This document shows, one piece after another, positions 27,359-34,940 of a stretch of DNA of 64,000 nucleotides. The notes under the pieces are model-generated. The model ran no database searches. It had not been told where the DNA came from and worked only from the letters and a program-made list of their open reading frames with translations. Each line of letters opens with the position of its first letter. The first letter of the stretch is position 1. The translations under genes and the position numbers were made by a program. The stretch is from positions 1-64,000 of the forward strand of contig CAZKUR010000016.1 of the NCBI GenBank assembly GCA_964556005.1. The letters run 5' to 3'. The stretch is from CAZKUR01 sp964556005. GTDB taxonomy: Bacteria > Bacteroidota > Ignavibacteria > Ignavibacteriales > Ignavibacteriaceae.

Positions 27359-28705
27359 ATGTTTAGGAAAAATTTTAAGCTTCATGTTGTAATTCGAATT
27401 CTAATTTTAAGTCTTACAATAACTGTGCTTTTTTATCTAATTCTAAACTCAAATAAGATTGCAACATCTATCATTCTGTTACTTTTGATTATTTATCAAA
27501 TATATTCTTTAGTTCATTTTGTCGATAAAACAAACCGCGATCTTGCCAGGTTCCTGAATGCTATTGAGTATTCCGATTTTTCTCAGACTTTTGCTGATAA
27601 TTCCTTCGGCTCCTCATTTAATAAATTGAACGAATCATTTAACAGGGTAATTGAAAAATTCAGAAGTGCCAGAAGTGAAAAAGAAGAACACCTCCGGTAT
27701 CTTGAAACTGTTATGCAGCATGTTGCAGTCGGTCTTATTGCTTATGATCAAAACGGGGATATACAATTCATAAATAATGCGGCTAAAAGAGTGCTTAATG
27801 TACCTAACATTCCAAACATTACCGGCCTTCATAAATTAGGTAACAATTTTGTGGAAGCACTTTTCTCAATAAAATCGGGAGACAGGAAAACTCTAAAAAT
27901 TATTGAGGAAAACGATATAATACAATTGGTAATTTCCGCAATTGAATTTAAGCTTAGAGATAAAAGGTACACACTCGTTTCGCTGCAGAATATTCAAAGC
28001 GAGTTGGAAGAAAAAGAAATGGAAGCCTGGCAGCAACTGATTAGAGTTCTTACTCATGAAATTATGAATTCTATCACTCCGATTTCTTCTCTTGCCTCGA
28101 CAATGAAACAAATCCTAAAGCATGATGACTTAAAAGGAAAATATCTTGACGAAGAAACTATGGGTGATGTAAGCAGTGCGGTAAATGCAATTGAAAGAAG
28201 AAGCGAAGGGCTGATACATTTTGTCAACAGCTACAGGAATCTTACGAAAATTCCGAAACCTAATTTTCAAATTTTTCCAATCCATACTTTGTTTCAAAGA
28301 ATTAGAAAATTACTGGAGCATGATTTAAAGAAGAGGCAAATTAGTTTTCACGTTTCAGTAAAACCCGAAACATTGGAAATCACTGCCGACCCGGAGTTGA
28401 TAGAACAAGTGATTTTAAATTTAATTATAAATGCAGAGCAAGCATTAACGGAAATTAGTGAACCAAAGATTTCTTTATCAGCCCAGCTTGATGAAAAAGG
28501 CAGGGTGTTGATTAAAATAATCGACAACGGTCCGGGAATTACGGAAGAAGTTATGGAAAAGATATTCATACCGTTTTTTACTACAAAAAAATCCGGTTCA
28601 GGAATCGGCTTAAGTTTAGCCCGTCAGATTATGAGATCTCACAGAGGCAGCATCCGCGTTACTTCAAATCCAAATGTGGAAACTGTTTTTACTTTGAGAT
28701 TTTGA
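27359..28705 (+). CDS. Membrane histidine kinase, NtrY-like (448 aa)
   Basis: Sensor kinase, likely partner of the NtrC-type regulator upstream. It has two membrane segments (about 8-29 and 34-54), a PAS-like domain (about 108-215) and the phospho-acceptor motif THEIMNSITP with His 233. An ATPase domain follows, with N-box NLIINAEQAL, G1 DNGPGI and G2 GSGIGLSLA. The THEIMNS form of the H-box is typical of NtrY-type kinases. Its sensor half is a duplicate of that in the phosphatase 13 bp upstream; only the output domains differ. The shared sensor suggests both enzymes read the same signal, or that they dimerise through it. Confidence 0.92.
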   Translation: MFRKNFKLHVVIRILILSLTITVLFYLILNSNKIATSIILLLLIIYQIYSLVHFVDKTNRDLARFLNAIEYSDFSQTFADNSFGSSFNKLNESFNRVIEKFRSARSEKEEHLRYLETVMQHVAVGLIAYDQNGDIQFINNAAKRVLNVPNIPNITGLHKLGNNFVEALFSIKSGDRKTLKIIEENDIIQLVISAIEFKLRDKRYTLVSLQNIQSELEEKEMEAWQQLIRVLTHEIMNSITPISSLASTMKQILKHDDLKGKYLDEETMGDVSSAVNAIERRSEGLIHFVNSYRNLTKIPKPNFQIFPIHTLFQRIRKLLEHDLKKRQISFHVSVKPETLEITADPELIEQVILNLIINAEQALTEISEPKISLSAQLDEKGRVLIKIIDNGPGITEEVMEKIFIPFFTTKKSGSGIGLSLARQIMRSHRGSIRVTSNPNVETVFTLRF

Positions 28706-28977
28706 AAAGACAGTCAATCCGTTGCCCCGATTTACATTTCAGATATTATAATAATATTTTGCAAACCAATATTTCTGGTGGACATATGTATAGCAGGAAA
28801 TTGATTTAATTGAAGTGGCGCCCATCCGTTTGATGGATCCCACCGCTGACGGGTAAAATTTAATGTCGTAATAACTCCGCCGCCGCGCAGAAAATCTATC
28901 TCGATAAAGAAAAAGTTTTTTGTTTGAAGCTATGTTCAACTTTTTCTTTTCCGGGTTAGATTACGGTCCATGCATTT
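28706..28977. other. Intergenic segment with a GC-rich, repeat-like core
   Basis: Between the kinase gene and the Memo-like gene lies an unexplained stretch. Its core (28815-28895) is much richer in G and C than its surroundings and includes the small inverted repeat CCATC..GATGG (28822-28836) and GCCGCCGCGC. The minus-strand frame of 66 codons through it (28739-28939) has no recognisable domain and lacks a convincing ribosome site. It could be a decayed repeat or a structured RNA. Confidence 0.4.
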
Positions 28978-30042
28978 TTATTTTGAATAAAATCCTGCCG
29001 AAAACCAGCCGCACCAGTGCCTTAAAGAAAACGGTGCAGTCAATCCCATATGAGTATGTTTTATCGGAATAACTCCTTCAGTCCACGAATCCGAATAAGC
29101 GAACAATTTTCCGTTCAATGTTTTTCCCTCAAGCTTTTTGAATATTTTGGTGATAGTCAATAACCCGAAGGGGACGGAATATTGCCCGCACCAAAGCGGA
29201 GTAATTTTTTTACTATTTGGTTTTTTCCAAAGATCATCAGTCAGTTTTTCAATTTTGTTTTGGGTTAGTGAACCGTCAAAACATTCATTTGCAATTTCTT
29301 TGTCTCTGTCGGTAGCTTCTTTATGAGATTTAATATCCATTCCGTAAGGATAATTGTCGAAGTCAATTCCATAATGATCCGCGTCTGTAGAAACCAAGAA
29401 GAAAATATCTTTACCGGGCTTTAGATTTTTTTCTTTAATATATTCGTTTAAAATATCCGAAAGCTGATTTGAGATCTGATTCATTCTATCAAAAGACATC
29501 CCGGTCACCATAATTGGAATAATCTTAACATTCCTGTTATAATATTGTAAGAACGGAACCAAAGCTTCAATCGAGTGTTCAATTGTTTGAGCTTTATTAC
29601 TTACTATGAAATAATTTTTATCGAGCTTGCTTTTTATAAACTCCCTGAGAGGAGAAATTTTCACATTATGGTAAGGCCCATGCCATTCTTTAAAGCTGTC
29701 AAAGATTAAAACATTACGCGGGTCATTCATCGCTTTTCTTACAGTCCCGTGAGTTACTCCAAAAATTACAACTTCTTTTGCGTGAATTAATTTGTAAAGA
29801 GGATAGTAAATTTTCGCAGCGTATAAATAATCGTCGTGAGGCGAAATTGCTGCGACTAAATTTTCCGGAGAATAATTAAGCTTCGGATTTTCATTTGATT
29901 TTAAATAGCTCATCAAACTGTCCATTTCAGATGGAAGCCAGCAGAAGCCGACACTGTCTCTTATCGGCCTAACGTTTTGTGCTGATGTATTGCTCATGTT
30001 TAAAAATAATAAAATGGAAAGAAGTAAAATTAAATGTTTCAT
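28978..30042 (-). CDS. Secreted Memo-like protein (AmmeMemoRadiSam protein B family, 354 aa)
   Basis: Family of metal-binding proteins related to extradiol dioxygenases; their reaction is not settled. The N-terminus MKHLILLLSILLFLNMSNTSAQ is a signal peptide, so this copy should be periplasmic or secreted, unusual for a family often found in the cytoplasm. Conserved positions seen: His 69 in SPHDDY (usually PHAGY), His 98 in THGT, His 156 in EHSIEALVPF, and STDADHYG with His 223. The Ammecr1 and radical-SAM partners are not adjacent. It is transcribed towards the kinase gene and appears to stand alone. Confidence 0.8.
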   Translation of the reverse strand: MKHLILLLSILLFLNMSNTSAQNVRPIRDSVGFCWLPSEMDSLMSYLKSNENPKLNYSPENLVAAISPHDDYLYAAKIYYPLYKLIHAKEVVIFGVTHGTVRKAMNDPRNVLIFDSFKEWHGPYHNVKISPLREFIKSKLDKNYFIVSNKAQTIEHSIEALVPFLQYYNRNVKIIPIMVTGMSFDRMNQISNQLSDILNEYIKEKNLKPGKDIFFLVSTDADHYGIDFDNYPYGMDIKSHKEATDRDKEIANECFDGSLTQNKIEKLTDDLWKKPNSKKITPLWCGQYSVPFGLLTITKIFKKLEGKTLNGKLFAYSDSWTEGVIPIKHTHMGLTAPFSLRHWCGWFSAGFYSK

Positions 30043-30200
30043 GATTTTTTTATAAAGTTTTAAAATAAATTAAAATCATACAATAAATTAATAAAAGTTA
30101 AAGCAAAGGTATAGAAGTTTAAATAATTGTTTAAACTAATTTTGAAAAGAAACTAATTATTAACAATCTTTAAATTTTTGATAATAACAGAAATATAAAG

Positions 30201-30281
30201 TGGGTGGCCAAAAAGAAGGGAAAAGTCATTGCGAGTTACCGAAAAAAGCCTTGCCTTTATTTATCAAATGAATGACAAAGT
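30201..30281. repeat. Decayed GTCATTGCGAG-type repeat
   Basis: The stretch GTCATTGCGAGTTACC, preceded by GGTGGCC and an A/G-rich tract, matches the left end of the better copies at 39810-39966 and 42571-42651. A possible right end, AATGAC, lies near 30271-30276. The interior is shortened. Confidence 0.4.
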
Positions 30282-30594
30282 GTAGTTGTAAATAAGGAGA
30301 TACAGGTATTTTAAATCATCAGTATGACTCTTATTAATGAATCGCTAACAATTTAAATTTTATTATTAGCTGTTATGCAAGAGACATAATTAAAAATTGA
30401 GGGAACAAAAATCTATATGCGGTTATAAATTTTTATTAATCTTCAATACTTAAGCATCAGAATTATCATCCCCAAAACAACACAGAACAAATATCGGGCA
30501 ACAGGATCATGTATCCGGTACCCCAATTTCCCGTCTGTTCATCATTTATGGCATCCCAATTGCTAATAATTGTTAATTAATATTAAATATCAAC

Positions 30595-30624
30595 TAGTTT
30601 ATTTGATTAATTTCGAATAAACTA
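30595..30624. promoter_or_regulatory. Perfect inverted repeat upstream of nfnA
   Basis: TAGTTTATT (30595-30603) and AATAAACTA (30616-30624) are exact inverted complements around a 12-base spacer, followed by a run of T. It ends 68 bp before nfnA. It could be an operator or an AT-rich terminator-like hairpin; no known regulator motif is recognised. Confidence 0.35.
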
Positions 30625-30692
30625 ATTTTTTGTTTTGAAAATATCTCTTTCATGAGAATACGTAATTTCATTTGAGATAAAAAAGGAATGAA

Positions 30693-31553
30693 ATGCACAA
30701 AATAATTTCCGCAAAATTTATAGCTCCCAATATAAAACAATTCAAAATAGAAGCCCCAAAAATTGCACTAAAACGCAAACCGGGGCAGTTTGTAATTATC
30801 AGAGTTGACAATTACGGCGAAAGAATTCCGCTCACAATTGCCGATTCCGATCCTCAAGCCGGAACTATTACTCTAATCGTTCAGGGTATTGGAAAGACTA
30901 CTACTGTTTTGAATCATAAAGAAAGCGGCGATACAATTTCCGACGTTGTAGGTCCGCTTGGCAAACCGTCTCATATTGAAAAGTTTGGAACAGCAATCAG
31001 CATCGGCGGCGGAGTCGGGACGGCTATCGCTTATCCCACTGCAGTTGCTTTGAAAGATGCAGGCAATCATACCATCTCTATTATCGGCGGCAAATCAAAG
31101 GAGTATGTTATACTTGAAGATGAAATGAAAAACGTGTGCGATGAAGTTTATGTTACTACCGACGACGGCAGTTATGGTTTCCATGGATTTGTTACCGAAA
31201 AATTACAAGAAATTATAGATGCAAAAAGGCAAATAGATTTTGTCCTTGCAATCGGTCCAATACCAATGATGAAAGCAGTTGCCGAAGTTACCCGTCCAAA
31301 AAAGATAAAAACTGTCGTAAGCTTAAATCCGATTATGGTTGACGGTACGGGAATGTGCGGCGGATGCCGTGCAACGGTTAACGGTAAAACTGTTTTTGTG
31401 TGCGTAGACGGTCCTGAGTTCGATGCACACAAAGTTGATTATGAAACTTTGGTAAAAAGAAACAGGACTTACAGGAAAGATGAAGAAGAAGCTTATAAAA
31501 ATCATCTTTGTCAATACGAGCAATATACAAAAGCCGGAGTTGAACTTACATAA
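30693..31553 (+). CDS. nfnA: NfnA: ferredoxin-NAD(P)+ transhydrogenase small subunit (286 aa)
   Basis: Small subunit of the NADH-dependent reduced ferredoxin:NADP+ oxidoreductase, a flavin-based electron-bifurcating complex. It has a ferredoxin-reductase-type FAD domain (RIPLTIAD near residues 49-56) and an NAD-binding domain starting with ISIGGGVGTAIAYP (near 103-116). A C-terminal [2Fe-2S] region follows, with GTGMCGGCRA and a later Cys (VFVCVDGPEFDAH). This is the NfnA/SudB group. The start at 30693 has AAGG six bases upstream. nfnB follows after 155 bp that hold a hairpin. Closely related dihydroorotate dehydrogenase electron-transfer subunits are excluded by the partner gene. Confidence 0.92.
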   Translation: MHKIISAKFIAPNIKQFKIEAPKIALKRKPGQFVIIRVDNYGERIPLTIADSDPQAGTITLIVQGIGKTTTVLNHKESGDTISDVVGPLGKPSHIEKFGTAISIGGGVGTAIAYPTAVALKDAGNHTISIIGGKSKEYVILEDEMKNVCDEVYVTTDDGSYGFHGFVTEKLQEIIDAKRQIDFVLAIGPIPMMKAVAEVTRPKKIKTVVSLNPIMVDGTGMCGGCRATVNGKTVFVCVDGPEFDAHKVDYETLVKRNRTYRKDEEEAYKNHLCQYEQYTKAGVELT

Positions 31554-31617
31554 AAAATAAACTTAACTTTCAAGGTTAGCATATTGTTCATACCGGGCAA
31601 CTTTGAAGGTTTCAAAC

Positions 31618-31677
31618 ATCAGTAACCATCGAGGCTGCATCCTGTTAATTCCTGCGTTAGCCTCGGGGGTTGCTGAT
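31618..31677 (+). promoter_or_regulatory. Long hairpin between nfnA and nfnB
   Basis: ATCAGTAACCATCGAGGCT (31618-31636) pairs with AGCCTCGGGGGTTGCTGAT (31659-31677) with few mismatches. Upstream lie two variants of AACTTTNAAGGTT (around 31565 and 31601). It is followed by an AT-rich stretch, not a T run, and then nfnB. It could tune the ratio of the two subunits by RNA processing or attenuation, or be a dispersed palindromic repeat. Confidence 0.5.
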
Positions 31678-31708
31678 TAAATAAATAAGATAATAAAAGG
31701 TTTAAAAT

Positions 31709-33157
31709 ATGCCCTCACTTTCAAATAAAGAACGAATGAAGATCCAGCGTCAGCAGATGCCTGAACAGGATAATGTTAAAAGAAGAAGCAACTTTGATGA
31801 AGTTAATATAGGATTTACTGAAGAGCTTGCCAAAATGGAAGCGCTTCGGTGTATTCAATGTCCAAAACCTACTTGTGTTGCCGGTTGCCCGGTTGGTGTT
31901 AAAATCGGTGATTTCATTTCGTTAATTGTCGAAGGCGATTATCTCGGAGCCGCTGCAAAAATTAAAGAAGATAATCTGCTCCCTGCTATTTGCGGAAGAG
32001 TTTGCCCGCAGGAAGAACAATGTGAAATTAAATGTGTAGTAGGAAAGAAAAACGAGCCTGTTGCTATTGGAAGACTTGAAAGATTTGTAGCCGACTATGA
32101 AAGGGATACAGTTGGAATAAGGACTCCGCAGGTGGCTCAAAAGACAGGAAAGAAAATTGCGATTGTCGGAAGCGGCCCGGCCGGATTAAGCTGTGCCGGA
32201 GACTTGATTCAAAAAGGGCATGAAGTTACCGTATTCGAAGCGCTGCATGACTTAGGTGGAGTATTAATTTACGGCATTCCTGAATTCAGGCTTCCGAAAG
32301 ATATTGTTAAAGCGGAAATCGATTCTCTTAAAAATTTGGGAGTCGAATTTGTTACCAATGCAGTTATCGGGCTTACCGATACGATTGACGAACTTATGCA
32401 GAATGGCTATGATGCTGTTTTTATTGCAGTTGGTGCGGGACTTCCTTATTTCATGAATATCCCCGGTGAAAATTTAAGCGGTGTATATTCATCGAATGAA
32501 TTTCTTACAAGAGTGAATTTGATGAAAGCATATAAATTCCCTGAATTCGATACCCCTGTATTTCATTGCAAAGATAAAAACGTGGCGGTTTTCGGCGGCG
32601 GTAATACCGCAATGGACGCTGTTAGGATTTCAAAAAGACTTGGTGCAAAAAACGCTTACATAATTTACAGAAGGTCCGATGTCGAAATGCCTGCGAGAGC
32701 AGAAGAGATTCATCATGCTAAAGAAGAGGGAATTGAATTTGTTTATTTATCTAATCCTGTAGAATTTATCGGTGATGAAGATGGTTGGCTAAAAGGAGCT
32801 AAGCTTCAGAAAATGGAATTAGGCGAACCCGATGCTTCCGGCAGAAGAAGACCCATTCCTATCCCGGGGTCGGAATATGTACTTGATCTCGATATGGCAG
32901 TAATAGCAATCGGCAACGGCTCAAACCCGATTATTCAAAAGACCACTCCCGATTTGAAATATAACAAATGGGGAAACATAGTTGTTGATGAAGAGACGAT
33001 GCATACTTCGAAGAAAGGTGTTTTTGCAGGCGGTGATATTGTAACCGGCGGTGCAACTGTAATTCTTGCAATGGGTGCAGGAAGAAAAGCCGCCCAGGCA
33101 ATTGATGATTATTTGAAAGCCGCTGAAAGTAGTCAGACCCCGAAGAATTTGGTTTGA
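31709..33157 (+). CDS. nfnB: NfnB: transhydrogenase large subunit, GltD-like (482 aa)
   Basis: Large subunit of NfnAB, with the bifurcating FAD, NADP(H) site and two [4Fe-4S] clusters in characterised complexes. The N-terminal ferredoxin-like region shows CIQCPKPTCVAGCPVG and CGRVCPQEEQCEIKC. The first Rossmann fold starts KIAIVGSGPAGLSCAGDL (near residues 149-166), the second NVAVFGGGNTAMDAVR (near 290-305). The end carries GGDIVTGGATVILAMGAGRK. The length fits stand-alone NfnB rather than a glutamate synthase small subunit, and the partner nfnA is next door. Together they would balance NADH, NADPH and ferredoxin, which fits the [FeFe]-hydrogenase operon downstream. Confidence 0.93.
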   Translation: MPSLSNKERMKIQRQQMPEQDNVKRRSNFDEVNIGFTEELAKMEALRCIQCPKPTCVAGCPVGVKIGDFISLIVEGDYLGAAAKIKEDNLLPAICGRVCPQEEQCEIKCVVGKKNEPVAIGRLERFVADYERDTVGIRTPQVAQKTGKKIAIVGSGPAGLSCAGDLIQKGHEVTVFEALHDLGGVLIYGIPEFRLPKDIVKAEIDSLKNLGVEFVTNAVIGLTDTIDELMQNGYDAVFIAVGAGLPYFMNIPGENLSGVYSSNEFLTRVNLMKAYKFPEFDTPVFHCKDKNVAVFGGGNTAMDAVRISKRLGAKNAYIIYRRSDVEMPARAEEIHHAKEEGIEFVYLSNPVEFIGDEDGWLKGAKLQKMELGEPDASGRRRPIPIPGSEYVLDLDMAVIAIGNGSNPIIQKTTPDLKYNKWGNIVVDEETMHTSKKGVFAGGDIVTGGATVILAMGAGRKAAQAIDDYLKAAESSQTPKNLV

Positions 33158-33298
33158 ATGCCGTTCCAACGGAATGAGCAGCCGGGCTCTGCGAGCGAGC
33201 CTCGCCAAGGGCGGGATTCGAAAAATTAAAAGCGCATCGCAATATATTATTTATTGAATAAGAATTATCTAAAAATTTTTATTAAGTCTATTTACATT

Positions 33299-33324
33299 GC
33301 ACTCCTAACGGAGTGCTTTTTTTT
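33299..33324 (+). terminator. Intrinsic terminator after nfnB
   Basis: GCACTCC-TAAC-GGAGTGC forms a perfect seven-base-pair stem with a four-base loop and is followed directly by eight T residues. It lies about 140 bp after the nfnB stop and would end the nfnAB transcript. Confidence 0.85.
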
Positions 33325-33351
33325 GTTTAGGCCTATTTTTTTACAAACATT

Positions 33352-33373
33352 TTGCTCCTATGGAGCAATTTTT
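33352..33373 (+). terminator. Second terminator-like hairpin after nfnB
   Basis: TTGCTCC-TAT-GGAGCAA forms a seven-base-pair stem followed by TTTTT. It resembles the first terminator 30 bp upstream (shared CTCC..GGAG core), so the two may be backup terminators or copies of a short repeat. Confidence 0.6.
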
Positions 33374-34072
33374 CTTCTTAATTAAGTACATCGCAAAGTT
33401 ATATCCTGTCGATGAGACAATTTTTGAAGTTCAAGAAAAGACTAAAATATTTTTCCTCAAGATTTTGGATCTCAATTAGGTGTGAATGAAAAAGTTTTAA
33501 ATTTTTGTCAGATATTATGGACACGCATTAATTTTAAATTTTCCTTATCATATATTTTTTTATAAAAATTGAAGTTAAGGTTTCTCATATTATTCTTTTC
33601 GATAAATTCAACAAGTTGTGGCCTAAAAGTTAAACTTATGCATTTCGTATTTGGCAAAGCGCAAAACATAAGTATTTACTCAATGCTATTAGCTCAAAGC
33701 AAAATTACTTTCCCATTTACAAAAGATTTCCCTTATATCCTATTTCCTTATACTTTAAATGACCTATAATAAATTACCGATAACCAGCTACAATGTCTGC
33801 CTTGTCCTGAAACATTGGTCGAGGATCCGGTATCCTGCAATTTCGCAAAAACTCCGCAAACAACATCAATTCCATTACTTTCCATTCATCAACCAACTTT
33901 CTGAATTGATAACGATATTTTCCAACCTTAAGAAATCCTTAAAAAACTTTTGAATATAAATTGAAAATTGAATAAAATTTCTAAAAAAGGTACTTTATTT
34001 CATGGCATTTAATATGACAGCATTCCAAAGAAATAATAAACGAATATTAACAAATCGCAAAGGGGAATAAAG

Positions 34073-34453
34073 ATGTCAAAAATCGCCGTCATTGATGATG
34101 ATCCCGATATACTCGACGCAAGCAGTATTGTGCTTACCTCAAAAGGACATGAAGTAATTACTGCATCTAATCCTGAAGACGGGTACAGGCTTGTTAAAGA
34201 AGAAAATCCCGATTTAATCATCCTGGATGTTATGATGAAAGAACCGGATGACGGGTTTTTCCTTGCACAAAAATTCCGAGCCGATAATATTCAAACCCCA
34301 ATTATTATGTACACATCAATTTCAAAGGCTGTCGGGATGGACTATGCAAAAAGCGAAATGGTTCCCGTAGATGAATTCATCGAAAAACCGATTTCACCTA
34401 ACCAATTAATTGAAAAGGTGGAAGAATTACTTCACCTGCATCCTAAGGAGTAA
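34073..34453 (+). CDS. Receiver-only response regulator (126 aa)
   Basis: Stand-alone receiver domain with no output domain. Conserved residues: acidic pair DDD (8-10), phospho-acceptor Asp 52 in LIILDVMM, Thr/Ser at MYTS and Lys in EKPIS. An insertion after the phosphorylation site (KEPDDGFFLAQKF) is typical of this subgroup. It is the first gene of the hydrogenase operon, four bases ahead of hydC, with an AGGGGA ribosome site. The membrane histidine kinase at the other end of the operon (38065-39471) is the obvious partner. Without a DNA-binding domain it would act through protein contacts or as a phosphate relay. Confidence 0.9.
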   Translation: MSKIAVIDDDPDILDASSIVLTSKGHEVITASNPEDGYRLVKEENPDLIILDVMMKEPDDGFFLAQKFRADNIQTPIIMYTSISKAVGMDYAKSEMVPVDEFIEKPISPNQLIEKVEELLHLHPKE

Positions 34454-34457
34454 GAAC

Positions 34458-34931
34458 ATGTTAGTAACAGAAAAAAATCAACTCTCGGAGGATATCGAGA
34501 AGTTAGTTGAATTGTACGGAGACAAGCGTTCATCGCTGCTGCAGATACTCCAGGCAATTCAAAAAAAATATCACTTCATTTCTGATTTTGCACAGCAGGA
34601 GGTAGCAAGACTTTTAAATATTCACCCGGTTGAAGTCTACAGTACCATTTCATTTTACGCTTTCTTAAAACTAAAGCCGGGTGGAAGAAATGTCGTCAGG
34701 CTCTGTAAAACAATTTGCTGCGATCTCCAGGGGAAAACCGATATTGAAGTAGCAGTAAAAAGAGAACTGGGAATTGAGTTTGGTGAAACTACAAAAGACA
34801 GAAGGATCACGCTTGGATATACAAACTGCCTTGGAATGTGCGATGTCGGGCCGGCTATGCTGGTTAATGAAAGAGTCTTCACACAGCTCGATACCGAATC
34901 CGCAATTAAAATTTTGAATGAGCTAAAATAG
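34458..34931 (+). CDS. hydC: HydC: NuoE-like [2Fe-2S] subunit of the [FeFe]-hydrogenase (157 aa)
   Basis: Thioredoxin-like [2Fe-2S] subunit that passes electrons between the flavin subunit and the hydrogenase. The ligands fit the NuoE pattern: Cys-x4-Cys in LCKTICCD and Cys-x3-Cys in NCLGMCDVGP. The start at 34458 was chosen because AAGGAG lies seven bases upstream; an in-frame start at 34410 would overlap the preceding gene by 44 bp. Length is that of the simple NuoE form. hydB follows after 9 bp. Confidence 0.92.
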   Translation: MLVTEKNQLSEDIEKLVELYGDKRSSLLQILQAIQKKYHFISDFAQQEVARLLNIHPVEVYSTISFYAFLKLKPGGRNVVRLCKTICCDLQGKTDIEVAVKRELGIEFGETTKDRRITLGYTNCLGMCDVGPAMLVNERVFTQLDTESAIKILNELK

Positions 34932-34940
34932 GAAACATCT

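Larger units (their letters stand above)
30043..30692. other. 650-bp AT-rich intergenic region with repeat remnants
   Basis: This lies between the divergent Memo-like gene and nfnA, so it must hold promoters for both. No gene was found. A decayed MITE-like repeat lies at 30201-30281, and a short inverted repeat close to nfnA lies at 30595-30624. The remainder shows nothing I can support. Confidence 0.6.
33158..34072. other. 915-bp intergenic region between nfnB and the hydrogenase operon
   Basis: After a GC-rich, repeat-like stretch just behind nfnB (33160-33240, with GTTCCAACGGAA and several GCGAG words) come two hairpins (33299-33324, 33352-33373). The remaining ~700 bp is very AT-rich. 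Two short plus-strand frames (33569-33769, 33759-33953) have no recognisable domain, signal or ribosome site and are not called as genes. The promoter of the hydrogenase operon should lie in the last ~100 bp. Confidence 0.6.

Noticed and set aside
28739..28939. A 66-codon minus-strand gene
   Set aside because: No domain, signal or ribosome site; it crosses a GC-rich repeat-like segment and has an unusual Arg/Tyr-rich composition.
33569..33953. Two overlapping short plus-strand genes
   Set aside because: Low-complexity translations from very AT-rich DNA, no ribosome sites and no recognisable domain.
34003..34017. Second sigma-54-like site (TGGCATTTAATATGA) ahead of the hydrogenase operon
   Set aside because: It has GG and the right spacing, but the -12 part is ATGA and no sigma-54 activator is linked to this operon; too weak in AT-rich DNA.
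34410..34457. Longer hydC starting inside the preceding regulator gene
   Set aside because: The ATG at 34458 has AAGGAG at proper distance and begins right after the regulator stop; the extension is not NuoE-like.
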